Shown piece by piece: positions 9,401 through 20,400 of a stretch of DNA of 64,000 bases (positions are counted from its first letter, which is position 1; each line of letters starts with the position of its first letter). The notes under the pieces were generated by a model. It worked only from the letters and a program-made list of their open reading frames with translations, searched no databases and was not told where the DNA came from. The position numbers and the translations under genes are program-made. The DNA comes from a virus, in IMG/VR virus record IMGVR_UViG_3300037189_018453, positions 30,271 through 94,270 of that record; one strand, given 5' to 3'.

Positions 9401-10814
9401 TTTAAATATAGTAGATCCTAGTGGCACATTTTATCAAACCTCATCTGCTACAAATGGTTTTGGTCAGCCAATAGTACATCCACAAAATGTTTATGCAAAT
9501 TCTAATTCTTATAATAATGGCGTTATATTTGATGAATATCAGGACTTTGGATCTAAATATAAAGTTAAGCCCAATATGGATGATAAGCCCGTTGTAGGCA
9601 TTAATTGGTTTATGGCTGCTCGCTATTGCAACTGGCTGCATAATCTGGTTGATAATCCTGATTCTAGACATACGGATTCTGGTGTTTATGATCTATCTAC
9701 TAATGAAAACATAATAACAATTAATCCGTCAGGCTCATACTATATACCATCTTTTAATGAAATGTATAAAGCTGCTTATTATAAGGGATCTGGTATAAAC
9801 AGTGGATACTGGACTTATGCTACTCAAAGTGATATTGAGCCGGAATGTTCTGATGTTGATGAGTTTGGCATAGGACCATGGGAATATACATCTGATTCTA
9901 TTTTTGTAGAAGTAAATGATCTTATTCCTCATACTAATTATACTATAATATTTTCTGTTGATAAAACTAGCCCATATAATATATCTTTAGACAAATACTC
10001 ATATTCATTCAGAGCATCCGCATCTTCATTCTCTATTCCACTATTAATTAAAAAACATAAAATTATTACATCTTGGTCATTAAATGTTAAAGTTTTAGCT
10101 AATAATAATGAAATAGTACATTATTCTTCAAATATTAATTCTGATACTACTTATTCTGTAATTTGTAATAATCATAATATATGTAATATAACAAGAACAC
10201 CAACACCCACAAAAACGCCCTTTCCAACACCTACTAGAACAGTAACTCCTACTCCCACGCCATCTCTAGCACAAAGTATTATTAATTCTCAAGATTATAT
10301 TATGGTATTTATTGATGAGAGTACTCCATATAGTAGTATTAGTAGTGATTGGATTGCCGATGTTAACAAGTTTAATACTCTTATAACCAATCAAAACTAT
10401 GATCCGTCTAAAATTATATTATTTAATGTTAGACTTAATAGCTGTCAGAGTATGGGCATATTCCCTCCTAACGCAAGTCCCGCGCTCCCTATTCCATTAA
10501 CAAATGTCGTAGATACTCCGAGAGAATCCCCTCCTTGTCCTGTAACTGGTCAAACTTTAACCGGAGCCTTTATTAAGAGCAAAAAAGAGTCTATATGGTC
10601 AAATATGCCTACTCCGTCATCCTTACGGCCAATAAGAATAGTTATTTTTATAGATACTAGCGGCAGTATGAACAGAGAAGCTATTGGTACTGCTGTTGAT
10701 CAATTTAAAACTTTAATGATTGGTGAAGGCTATCAGTTACTAGAACAATTATGTAATACTGAGAACTATTTAGATTGGATTTATAAAACAGCTACCGGAC
10801 TTTCTCCTTGCTAA
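6477..10814 (+). CDS. Mosaic adhesin: propeller, Thr/Pro linkers, split FGE-like domain, vWA-like end
   Basis: A 1445-residue mosaic. Residues about 1-360 hold repeats of the type VRVYE...W.QRG.D..GE..GD.FG.S, with VLAIGSP/VLVIGAP, resembling FG-GAP or Kelch-like propeller blades. Residues about 365-558 are a PTPT/TVTPT linker. Residues about 563-680 match the C-terminal half of an FGE-sulfatase (SUMF1) domain (YGTFDMSGNVWEW, then GGSF, ending GFRLA). Residues about 685-940 look like a second propeller. Residues about 955-1125 match the N-terminal FGE half (EVTNSDYTKYLN, then PVVGINWFMAARYCNWL, then MYKAAYYKG). A beta domain, a short Pro/Thr linker and a vWA-like end with DTSGSM (near residue 1392) follow. 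Such proteins are usually surface exposed. The order C-half before N-half is unusual. Ribosome site AAGGAG is good. Confidence 0.75.
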   Translation: MSYNWYAVGNPIDGINSGDSTGSSISLNDNGVVLAIGSPYFDTGGSDSGAVRVYERIGLSWTQRGSDIYGETLGDRHGSSVKLNSDGSVLVIGAPFNDGGAINGGSARVYDWNSTDWIQRGNDINGSISGDEFGKDVDISSDGNTIAVISTTGIKVFTWESSSNSWMPLGTINLSSYGDSGLSSVSLSSDGFTVAYSALQTTPGYGVVRAFAWNGANWVAKGSVGFAYIIKQVELSNDGNTMFFGFEYTVGGSMPQLADYYKYQWNGANWAGFSIISLQSVSKLNPSISLNGSGSFVALSATNGTFVYDITSATAVLRGSVMIAGTHVSLSDNGEYIAIGNAFFDGAGMVDNGRVIINSWQIDPSRTPTPTPTNTITPTITTTPTTTPTITATVTPTITITPTSSNTPTPTVTPTATTTPTVTPTATTTPTVTPTATTTPTVTPTETVTPTVTPTETVTPTVTPTQTLTRSITPTRTATSTVTPTTTPTVTTTPTVTPTTTVTPTVTPTQTLTRSITPTSTATPTVTPTNTVTPTVTVTNSITPTQTPTATLSPTPTPSLNLLLPGLDIDNLNKANYKKCVEWQGSTNVSSVGYNGCPSAYGTFDMSGNVWEWTSDQIGFYHGSYESYAHLLFGGSFMDSATNISKNYIHNNYGLVPGTYSSYSSLDYVGFRLASKNNPLSLPNFAQVQDNNNNPSILNDINIYGVSRNNNIWSINPNFKLASNTKTHNNFLNLDFVDGLAYDNANNILYYHYNGDGLYASGLYYSSININTNTQLSPQPLVSGSVLVSGAITNASYYDNSYWYFDNQTDDLYKINIISLSGTSYATSSEKWVVPMGLGINNDVSDISIYEGMLYGVTNKGLLYGINLNENTVPPYNNPTLLVSGIIHGAVSNTGLQIAFGNNVLYGHDISSGYWYTIDIDNDIGNTTPILLNNTEYRTVGLKDLAGSTHKAVGCVEDSYLINRLEVTNSDYTKYLNIVDPSGTFYQTSSATNGFGQPIVHPQNVYANSNSYNNGVIFDEYQDFGSKYKVKPNMDDKPVVGINWFMAARYCNWLHNLVDNPDSRHTDSGVYDLSTNENIITINPSGSYYIPSFNEMYKAAYYKGSGINSGYWTYATQSDIEPECSDVDEFGIGPWEYTSDSIFVEVNDLIPHTNYTIIFSVDKTSPYNISLDKYSYSFRASASSFSIPLLIKKHKIITSWSLNVKVLANNNEIVHYSSNINSDTTYSVICNNHNICNITRTPTPTKTPFPTPTRTVTPTPTPSLAQSIINSQDYIMVFIDESTPYSSISSDWIADVNKFNTLITNQNYDPSKIILFNVRLNSCQSMGIFPPNASPALPIPLTNVVDTPRESPPCPVTGQTLTGAFIKSKKESIWSNMPTPSSLRPIRIVIFIDTSGSMNREAIGTAVDQFKTLMIGEGYQLLEQLCNTENYLDWIYKTATGLSPC
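7711..7860 (+). repeat. Five 30-bp tandem repeats coding Thr/Pro linker
   Basis: Three identical 30-base units (7711-7740, 7741-7770, 7771-7800) are followed by two identical units of a variant (7801-7830, 7831-7860). The variant differs only in the central bases. The identical copies show recent expansion. They encode a 10-residue TP-rich unit, keeping the frame, so the linker length can vary between relatives. There are no spacers, so this is not a CRISPR array. Confidence 0.9.
7846..8045 (+). repeat. Direct duplication of about 68 bp in the Thr/Pro linker
   Basis: The segment at about 7846-7913 recurs at about 7978-8045 with a constant offset of 132 bases and only a few changes (it codes PTQTLTRSITPT). 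The offset is a multiple of three. This is a second layer of duplication on top of the 30-base tandem units. Confidence 0.8.
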
Positions 10815-10821
10815 TATATCT

Positions 10822-10839
10822 TATTATATTAATATAATA
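10822..10839. other. 18-bp perfect AT palindrome between the two mosaic genes
   Basis: The gap between the stop of the first mosaic gene and the start of the second holds a perfect 18-base palindrome made only of A and T. It includes a TATAAT string but I see no matching -35 box. It may be a weak hairpin, a binding site or chance. Confidence 0.3.
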
Positions 10840-10866
10840 CTGAAGTTTGTCATAAAAGGACCAATA

Positions 10867-12309
10867 ATGTTAACATCCTGTAATAGTGCTAATTATAATA
10901 ATACCGCAGACTGGAATTCTGTGGACGGAAATTTAACAACAGTAGGATCTAGTGGACGATCTAGCTATTATGGCACTTATGATCAAGCAGGAAATATTAA
11001 TGAGCTATTAGATAGTTTTAGTGGAGGCTTTTCTATATATAGAGGAGGATCATATCAGTCTTCGCAATCTATGATAACCAAAACTTATTTTGGCGTAGCA
11101 ACACTAGATTTAAAAAGTGGAGATGTTGGATTTCGTTTAGCTAAAACTGTTGATTTTATTGATAGTGTAAATTATGTAGTTGTTGGTAATACTAATAATA
11201 TAGCTGATTCTAGTAATAATAATTTTGGCAGTGTCAATTATAACTATCAAATTCAAAAATATCCAGTAACTAATGATGAATATGCGGCATTTCTTAATGC
11301 TGTTGGCGCCAGTTCTCGTCCGTTAGGCTTATGGGTGTCTCAAATGGGAGATAGCCGACAAAGAGGAGGTATTAGTAGATCTGGTTCTTCAACAACAGCG
11401 TACTCATATTCTGTTTTACCTAATATGGGAAATAAACCAGTAAATTTTATGAACTGGTTTAATGCTGTTAGATATATTAACTGGTTATATAACAACAAAC
11501 CTATAGGTTTACCTGGTCCAAGCACTACAGAAAACGGAGTATATCTTTTAACTAATTTTGCTACTAGCGGACCAAAACCTTCTCCACAGAATAAAGAGTC
11601 GTATTGGTTACCAAATGAAAATGAGTGGTATAAAGCTGCTTATTTTGATCCTAATAAAAGCGGAAGTCCTGGCTATTGGACATATGCTACTATGTCTGAT
11701 ATTTTACCGGATTCTGTAGTGAGCGATAATTTTGGCACTCCGAATAATACATGGGGTACGCCTAATGTGTGTATTAGTCCGACTCCTACTAGAACGGTTA
11801 CTCCTACCGCCACACCAACCTCTAGCCTAACTCCCACCCCCTCTATTACTGTATCAGTTAGTCCCACACTTACTCCTACTAAAACGCCTACTCCTACTCC
11901 TACTCTTACCATCACACTAACAAGAAGTCCGACCCCGTCTGTGACAGTTACTCGTTCACTAACGCCCACAAGATCTCTTACTCCTAGTGTTACTCCTTCT
12001 TTATCAATGACACTAACCCCTACTCGTACTCCAACAGCCACTAGAACACCAACTCCGTCTATTACTCCAACAAGAACAGTAACGCCAACACCTTCAAAAA
12101 GTTTATGTGCTCCTATTCATATTGGACAACTTATTTACCAAGACCAAGTTTATGCTAATGATGAAATTAAAGTTCTATATAAAGGATTTTTATTTGATGG
12201 TAAAATCATACCTAATTCTTTGACATTGTTTGAGAATAATTTGGCTAGTTCTACACCAACTTCAACACCAACCCCCACTCCCACCCCGACATTAAGCAGA
12301 TCAGTGTAA
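10867..12309 (+). CDS. Permuted FGE-like domain protein with Thr/Pro tail
   Basis: A 480-residue protein. Residues 1-95 match the C-terminal half of an FGE-sulfatase domain of the type found in bacterial exported proteins (NYNNTADWNSVDGN, YYGTYDQAGNINE, then RGGSYQ, ending VGFRLAK). Residues about 96-290 match its N-terminal half (VGNTNNIAD, FGSVNYNYQIQKYPVTNDEY, then KPVNFMNWFNAVRYINWL, NEWYKAAYFDP, GYWTYATMSD). Thus the usual order is reversed and the protein begins right at the middle loop of the fold. A TP-rich linker (about 298-410), a short beta segment and a second TP tail follow. FGE domains share the C-type lectin-like fold, so ligand binding rather than catalysis is more likely; catalytic Cys residues are not evident. 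Ribosome site AAAGGA. Confidence 0.75.
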   Translation: MLTSCNSANYNNTADWNSVDGNLTTVGSSGRSSYYGTYDQAGNINELLDSFSGGFSIYRGGSYQSSQSMITKTYFGVATLDLKSGDVGFRLAKTVDFIDSVNYVVVGNTNNIADSSNNNFGSVNYNYQIQKYPVTNDEYAAFLNAVGASSRPLGLWVSQMGDSRQRGGISRSGSSTTAYSYSVLPNMGNKPVNFMNWFNAVRYINWLYNNKPIGLPGPSTTENGVYLLTNFATSGPKPSPQNKESYWLPNENEWYKAAYFDPNKSGSPGYWTYATMSDILPDSVVSDNFGTPNNTWGTPNVCISPTPTRTVTPTATPTSSLTPTPSITVSVSPTLTPTKTPTPTPTLTITLTRSPTPSVTVTRSLTPTRSLTPSVTPSLSMTLTPTRTPTATRTPTPSITPTRTVTPTPSKSLCAPIHIGQLIYQDQVYANDEIKVLYKGFLFDGKIIPNSLTLFENNLASSTPTSTPTPTPTPTLSRSV

Positions 12310-12334
12310 AAGGATATTTTAATAGGACACAAGC

Positions 12335-14398
12335 ATGGTATATTCATCGGAAATACTTGACACAGTATTAACAGCACAAACAGCTACACAGCCACAACCA
12401 GCAGTAGCAGTACGTTGGAATGGATCTGGTGTTCATGAAATCGCTGGTCCAACTCCATTTGTTGATATTAGTTATACCACAGAAAGAAATGCTGCTGGAG
12501 GAGCAGAAGTATTAACCACCAAGATTACACTAACTGGTAAAATTGTACGCACCGGTAATCCTGGTACTTTAACGTCCTTTGGAAGCGGAGTTACTCCTGT
12601 AGTAACAGGTATTAATCAGCTTAAATCATTATTTACAAAGGATGATTTTGGGGTGTTGTCAATCACATGTGCTGGGGCTCCGTCGTCTAGTCAGCCTCCG
12701 GGTCAGATTTTTGCCGCTACCGGCGTACGTGTAATGAGTATGGATTTTTCTAAAACCACAGACAATTGGGTGACTACAGCAGACTATACAATAGTATTAG
12801 AAGCCAATGAGTCTGCAATATCCGGTTTTTCAGTTAAAGGAACGGTCGATTCATGGAATATCGAACCATTAGAAGAGTATACATATGCTTCATATAGAAC
12901 TAAAGTTCAACAAAAGCAAGAATATCATAATCCTAAGATGAAACCAACATCTCCTGCCGCGAATAATCCTCAGCCAGTAAATACTAGTAGCGCTAGTACT
13001 AGAACTGGATCAGGAGCTACTCCCGGCGTAGATGTTGATTTGGATATTATCTCAATACCACAATTTAGAGTTTCTCGTACCGTTAGCGCTATCGGAGTAC
13101 CGTCTGGAACAGGAAATAATGCACAATATAGTACATATTTAAATGCTAAAAAATGGGTAGACTATAGATTAGGCTACGGTATTAATAGCTGGAGCACCTA
13201 TCCTGGACAAACTAGTCCAGCACCCGTTACCGGATTAATAGCTATTGGTCCAGCCACTTCGATCAATACTACTCCTCCTAATATACCTAATCCATGGCCA
13301 CACCTATCAGGAGGTGGTTATTTATATAATCATTTAAGATCTATTAATTTTAGTATTACGGAAGCTAAATATGAGGTTACAGATACATGGTTGGCTATGC
13401 CCACTGGTATCAGATATATAGAAGATTATAGCGTAGAAATGTCAACAGATGAAAAATATATACATACTGTTAGAGTACAAGGAGAAATTAAAGGCTTAAG
13501 TATGGCGGCTGCGGGAGCGTTAACAGGTAATCCTGGTTTAATAAATGAGCTTGCTCCTACCAGATTAGATCTATCATATAGTAGCGGATTAATTAGCGGA
13601 TTATTGACGACCGGCCCTCAAAAGCTTTTAGACGTTGCAGACCAAAATTCTCCAGATACTAATCAGTTTTATGGTAGTAAATATGCAAATGCTGCTAGTG
13701 GATGGTTAAGTGATATTAAACCATATCTCTATCGTAGAGCTTGTTTGGTGATGAATAGTAAAGATCGTAATACTCCGTACATTAATGCTGCAACCAATCC
13801 TCCACCACCACCAAATAATCCTATGTATTCTACTCTGGGATTATTAAATATTATACCAGTCAGCACATCAGAAGGACACAATCCTCGTAAAGGTACTATC
13901 TCATATAGTTATGAATTTAATAATAAGTTTACTATTATTAGTGGTGTTATTAGTGAAAATATTACTATGTCAGATACCGGACCAACAGACGTTATTGGAG
14001 AAGCATTTGTATTAGGTCGAGCATTAGGACCTATACTGCAAAACTTAGGAACAAAAACATCTAGTAGCAAAGAGATTAGTATAGAAGTATTAGTTGTTCC
14101 GCCGTCATCCTTAAAAGGATTTTTCATGCAAAATATCGATTGTCCTTTGTGGACCGGAGGCACAATCTTTCAGACTATTACTGGTATTATTGAAGGACTA
14201 AAACCTTTCGGAGATAGACCAGGTTATATGTTTGGTACTCCAATTGTTGGTCGAAGTTTAGGCCCAATGGGAGCTAGAGGACAAGTATTTGTTAAGGGAG
14301 ATAATGTAACATGGGAACCAACTAATGGACGATTTGTTAAAACTGTTAGTTGGGTATATCAACAATGCTCTAATGATAAGAACTGGATGGATCATTAA
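12335..14398 (+). CDS. Probable tail/baseplate structural protein, 687 aa
   Basis: Not recognised as a named family. The N-terminal about 200 residues are a compact beta-rich domain (DISYTTERNA, ITLTGKIVRTG, then QLKSLF, DDFGVLSITC, followed by a long strand ending in Trp) typical in style of phage tail tube or baseplate proteins. A flexible Pro/Ser/Thr segment (about 205-230) links to a larger C-terminal part with VQGEIKGLS and a second similar beta unit. It abuts the next giant gene with only two bases between stop and start. A structural role is inferred from composition, length and the block of giant genes. Confidence 0.6.
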   Translation: MVYSSEILDTVLTAQTATQPQPAVAVRWNGSGVHEIAGPTPFVDISYTTERNAAGGAEVLTTKITLTGKIVRTGNPGTLTSFGSGVTPVVTGINQLKSLFTKDDFGVLSITCAGAPSSSQPPGQIFAATGVRVMSMDFSKTTDNWVTTADYTIVLEANESAISGFSVKGTVDSWNIEPLEEYTYASYRTKVQQKQEYHNPKMKPTSPAANNPQPVNTSSASTRTGSGATPGVDVDLDIISIPQFRVSRTVSAIGVPSGTGNNAQYSTYLNAKKWVDYRLGYGINSWSTYPGQTSPAPVTGLIAIGPATSINTTPPNIPNPWPHLSGGGYLYNHLRSINFSITEAKYEVTDTWLAMPTGIRYIEDYSVEMSTDEKYIHTVRVQGEIKGLSMAAAGALTGNPGLINELAPTRLDLSYSSGLISGLLTTGPQKLLDVADQNSPDTNQFYGSKYANAASGWLSDIKPYLYRRACLVMNSKDRNTPYINAATNPPPPPNNPMYSTLGLLNIIPVSTSEGHNPRKGTISYSYEFNNKFTIISGVISENITMSDTGPTDVIGEAFVLGRALGPILQNLGTKTSSSKEISIEVLVVPPSSLKGFFMQNIDCPLWTGGTIFQTITGIIEGLKPFGDRPGYMFGTPIVGRSLGPMGARGQVFVKGDNVTWEPTNGRFVKTVSWVYQQCSNDKNWMDH

Positions 14399-14400
14399 AA

Positions 14401-17400
14401 ATGCCAACTCAACCGTGCTCAAACGAACCAAAATTAATAGCTCAAACATTATTTTTAGGAGCTAGTGTTTCTAGTTTTAATACTAGCTTAGGCTGGGGTA
14501 ATCAGCCGTCTCAGTTAACAGTTAATCTTGTAGAAGATGACTTTGCTTATGGATGTGGTAAAAACCAAAATCCATCTTCTCTTTCTGCAGGATCTGGTAT
14601 GTATGATCAGTATCTAACATCTAGACCTGTCTCTGATCCTCGTTTACTTACTTATACCGATAACCATTATAACACTTGTGTCGGAGACAATTGCTATATT
14701 AATAAACCAGATAGCGTTATGTTTAACAGTAGCATACATGGTCTAGAAAACCGTATTCTGCCAGGCAAAGTATACTATGCACTAGATCCAATGATGGGAT
14801 TGGTATCTAGATATTGGACAGGACCAGACCCTGGATTTTTTGGTAGAAAAACTCGTATGAAAGAAGATGGTACTTATAATAGCTCTAACCAAGATGCTCA
14901 TCCTGATTATGCTTATGATATTATAGATACTCCAGTATACTTTAAAATGGGCAATTTCTCATTTGGAGGCTTTGTACAATCTTGGAATCGTACAGTATCT
15001 ACTGGAGGTAAAAGCTATAGCGTTATAGTTAATAGTGCTCAATCTATTTTAAATTCGTGCTATGTTATAGTAGACAAATACGGCGGTTCTATTTTTAGTA
15101 AATCTACAAGTAGCCAAGCAACGAATTTTTATGGTTCTCCAAAAAATTATCTACTTAAAGCAGGAGCTGAGTATAATCTAAGAGAATTATCTCGCGGTGT
15201 GTTACCTAATGTATTTAATGTTTATGGATTTTTAGAGTCTTTTGGAGTAGACGGATTTGGTGTAGCAAAACCGAGTGATAATGGAGTTAGCGTCAATAAA
15301 ATTGTAGAAGGTTTGATAGCTTTAACATCTACCACACATACCAGCATCAATAAATTAGACACCGATTTTAATGCCGCTGGCATTGAGGCTCTTAAAAAGG
15401 CATTTTCTCCTTTTGGTAGAATAATATCAAAGTGTATGCAGAGAGAAGATTATCATACTACTAGACAAGGAGGATCCGCTAATAATCTATTTGCGCCCAT
15501 TACTCCAGCTTTTAATGAATTTGGAGTTATCAATCCTCAAGTTTTTAATCATTTTGTGACTCCTGGAGCACCAACTACTAGATGTCAATTTGTTTTGGAT
15601 TTGGCAGATTTGATCTATACTGATGATTCTCGTCAAACATATAAAATTCCAAACGATATACGAGTTCAGGGACCTATTATTAGTGTGATGGATCTAATTA
15701 ATTTAGTAGCAGAACAGACCGGTCATGATATAACAATAGATATGGTTCCAACAATCTGGTTAAGACAATTATATCATGTTATAAAAGTACGAGCCGTTAG
15801 TAGGCTACAACAACCAAGAAGTAATACTATAGATAATACTATTAAATTATTACAGTGTAGTGGTTATCCGGTATCCTCTAATACTTCTGGCAAAGAAAAA
15901 AATGATACTCCTGCGCGAGCTATGATTATAGGAGGATCACAACAACGATTATTACAGATTCAAAGTTATAGACTAGCGTACACTCAAAGTAGTTTCGTGT
16001 TTGATCCTAAAAATAAAAAATTCATTAACTATTTTTCTTTAAAGGACGGACCATCTCTATACAATACCATGCCTAGGCTTTCCTTAACTCAAAATTACGG
16101 CCATGGTAAAATACGATTTCCTAATTTTAACAGCACTAGGAATCCAGCTCTAGCAGACGCTATAGGAACATCCAATCAATTAGAAACAGCTTTTGTACAA
16201 ATTATTAAAGATGAATACGAAATACAAAAAGTGGTATCAAAACAATGGGATACTAATGATGCTGTATGGACAACTACACCAGAACTAAATGATGGCATAG
16301 ATATTCATTATGGCAATTACGATCCGGCTACAAAAACTAATCATACAGACAGATTTGGTACTGCAGGAGCAGGCAACGCACGATGGTTTCCTATTCATTT
16401 AGATCTAATATGTCCATTTTTTGGTTATGTTCATGATAATGATGTTGCTTTTAAAACTAGTGCCGGATCAACGGATAGTACAACATCGACCAGAGAGATA
16501 CGTCCAGTATTTTTTGATACGTGGACGGGTCAGTTAGCAGTAGTAATTAGAGTTAGCGAATTACCAGTAATGTCGGTTAGTCTTACACGAGCATTCTTAG
16601 GATCTGAGGATCCTACTACGGGAAATGAAATAGGCAAATTTTTTCCTAAGTTTCCTTTACCATATACTTATCAGCCAACCGCTCCTGTTGCTGATACTGC
16701 CTTTAATTCTTTAGGAGCTATTAATACTGGTCCTGTTCCTCCTATAGAATATTTTGTACTAACAGAATCTGAAATTCGAGCAGCATTAGCCGGATTTGAT
16801 AATTTTCTAGTATATTCTTTGGCCAAAACTTATAAGCCAGACCTTATAGAAATGGTTAGAAGAGCATATTTTGTTGAGACTAAAAACAAATTAATGAGCG
16901 AACTCGGACTCAACAATAATGATGCTACAAAAGAAGCATCTGATCAAACAGACTGGTATTGGAAATTATTAGGATCAAATATTGCGGGAGACAGTCTGTA
17001 TCCTACTGTTGTATCTCCCGATAAAAACGATGGTAGTCAATATATTCAAGAAAAAGCTTTACAAGATTTAAAAATTATTCATAGATTTATTGCCGAGGTA
17101 GGTAAATTTTATGGAAAAAAATACATGGTTCATCCTGGTAATGCATTACAGTGTTTTAGAGACGAAAGTATAGCGAATATAGCATTTCCAACCAATATTG
17201 GTTATGGATATGCCTTTTCTGGTGACGGCAAAATCACATATAACTATGAACCAACAAATGATGGTGCTTGGGAAGAATATGGTAATATTATAGACGACGG
17301 AATTGTGGTGGGTAGTTCAGAATGGTATAATTTATCTGATGATCAAGGCAAGATTAAGCCATTATTAGGCTATAATAACAATTATTATTTCGACTATATT

Positions 17401-20400
17401 AGACAGGCAAAATGTGAAGCTAGTAAAAACACTAATTTTATAGCGGATTTTGCTAAAGATGGAGGTAATCCTTATTTTAGCTATAGCGCTTGGTTAGCTT
17501 TAACAGAAAGTAAACGAACCGATTGTACTAAATCCTTTGTATTTCCATCATTAGATTTTACTGGCTTGAATCCAACAGATTATGTTATAGTAGACCAAAA
17601 ACATTCTGGACCACCGCCATCCTTAAGTACGAATAGTAGTTTTGTTGGAGGACTGCGTTCTAGCAATGGTGTTACTTCTCCTCATACGACATTACGAAAC
17701 TTATCTCTTAGTAACAATGTTAAGTCTTATGACGCTTGGAATGTTGAGATTGTTGATCCTACTGGGACTATTCCTATGCCAATGCCACGATCTAAGTTAT
17801 ACACGTCAACCTCTGTAGAAGAAGGATATGTTTTCTTGGATCCGGGTAAATTATTAGGAGCAAGAATTTTAATAGATGCTCCTGGTCTTACTCTTAATGT
17901 GTCTAGCACAGAGAATGCAAAAGATCCTAATCGCACAGTTCTGTCAAATTTAGCCGCGGAAGATCTGATAGTATATTTAAAAACCACCAGCAGTTTAGAC
18001 TGGGATTGGATTAGATATATGTTAAACTATATTACTCCTGCTTCTTATGATGATCAGAATAATCCTCATTATTTAGGATTATATACGGTATCTTCTAATA
18101 GTTCCGCAAATAATGTTGAGTTAGCGCCTAAAGCAGCACATCCATTTTTCGCTGGTATTCCTATTAAATCTAATAAATTTGTATACGGACCATGGATTAA
18201 TTATCCTGATGTTGAAAAATTCGATATTTATCCAACCGGGATTACAGTAAGTCAAACAGACACAATACCACCAGTTTGCACAAACGTTTCTGTATATCAG
18301 CCCAATGTTGACGAAGCCAGGAAAGCTATAGAAAACTTAATTACCTCTATAGATATTGAAGTTAGAGATGATTTTGTTCCATGGAATTATGGAGGCATGA
18401 ATAGTTTAGATATTGCAGCATACAAGGAGATAGAGTCTAGGATTAACTATCAGTCTGTTATAGAAACTGCTCAATTAGATATGCCTGGTTTGCCGCTATT
18501 TGATTTGGGTGGAATTTTTTCTTTTGGCGGTATTAATTATGACTATGTTGTCAATACTGGTAATCTAATATATGTTGATGCTAAAAGAATTACAGAAACT
18601 TTTCCAGATTTGTCTTATATTCCTGGAGCTGTTGTTGCTGTTGGCCCTCCTCCAACTGCCACCTATATACAAGCTTATACTGTTTTAGATTTAAAGGCGA
18701 ATGTTAAGCCTAGTGGTGGGCCGATGATTAGTAACATCCAGTGTTCTATTGGTCAGCAAGGAATATCAACATCATATAGCTTTAGAACCTATACTCGTAA
18801 AATAGGACTATTTAATAAAGAAGAAAATGATAGAATCAAAAAAATAAATTTAGCCAATCTTAAACGAAACAAGCAAATGGTTGGTATTGGTCAAGAATTA
18901 AAGAATGTTATAAGAAATCAAAAAAAGACACAAGACGATGAAAGATTAGATAAGTCTCAGTTTGGTAGCGAAGATTTGTCTTCCAAATTATTTGGATGGA
19001 GTCCTAGTATGGTGCTGATAGGACAAGCTTCACCATATATTTCTGAGCCATCTAGAACACCAGCATATGTAGAAGATTTTTCTTTAAATTCTACCACAGT
19101 ACCATTTCAAACTAGAATTCAAGCTCCTACTCAATGGTCTATTCCTACCACAAGTACCGATCAGGGTGATAATGAGTTGGTTAGAAATAATAACAATTAT
19201 TTGACTACCAATACTTCTCCTACTACTTTAAAAAATACTGGCAGAGTTACTGCCACAGTACAATTATATGAAAGAAAAGAAGTTGGTTCACAATTAGACA
19301 AAGATTATGGAACTCAATCTGCTATGAGTTTAGATGGTTTATTGTCTCCTATTTCATTTTATCCAACATATAAAAATGCAACATTTTCATATTCTGTTCA
19401 TATGACACAAAATTGTCCGTTTTGTTTTGGAACTAAAGTTAGAAAAATAAAAGTTGTCCAATATGATAAGACTGGCACTAAAACAGTAGCAAATAATGGT
19501 GTGGTTTTAATTGTCTGCGATAAGTGTGGCGCTCCTGGAGAAAAATTAAATTCTAGAATTAAGAATAATAAAGAAATTCCTATTAATCTAATTACTTTAA
19601 ACCCTATTGTGGTGCCAGACGGAGAATTTAAAAATGTAAACACACAAAATTATAGTGGCGCTCATCCAGAAGGAGTACATGAGGATATTTCTTCGGCATC
19701 TACTGGTTATGGCGGCCAAACTAGACACTTTAGAGATCGTATGAGACACTGTATAGAAATTGTTGCTAGAGGATCTGTTCCTCCTAATCAATCTAAATAT
19801 GCATTAGAAACCAGTCGTAATTTAACAGCATATACTACACATCCCGCTGAATTGGAGCCTAGGAATCTAGATTATAGTAGATATGACGCTCAATTATTTT
19901 TCAAAATGAGTAAATTGTCTCCAGCCACTAATAGGGTTTTACATGAAAATAATCAAAGATTTTTTGGTTTAAGAGGGCCGCTAGTACTACATTCTTGGGG
20001 CTATGATACTGATGGATATCCTATTCCTAATGCTGCGGATGAACCATATGCTATAGACGTATTTGGTAGACCTAAAAGATTTAAGCTAAAGATTGTAAGA
20101 AAAGCAGCAGTAAAATATAAGATGTTGTCAGTTGGAGATATGTTTGAAATATCAGGACAAACTACTATTTTTTCTAAGAGCTTAAATAACCAAAACTTAC
20201 CGGGAGCTGCTTGGGCCAATCTTAACAGACAACAAATTAACGATACTATGGTAATTCCGATATTTTTAGAAGACGATTTGGCTGTTGATGGTGGATTTGA
20301 ACCAGAAAATACTACGACCGCCTTACCAACTACACTGGATTATACTTCAGGGTATAAGGGTAGTATTATTAGTAAAACACAAAAATTTCTTAATAATAGA

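Noticed and set aside
8165-12309. Diversity-generating retroelement targets in the FGE-like domains
   Set aside because: FGE/lectin domains are frequent DGR targets, but no reverse transcriptase or template repeat is seen in the window, and the C-halves of the two genes are not near-identical. Could lie outside the window.
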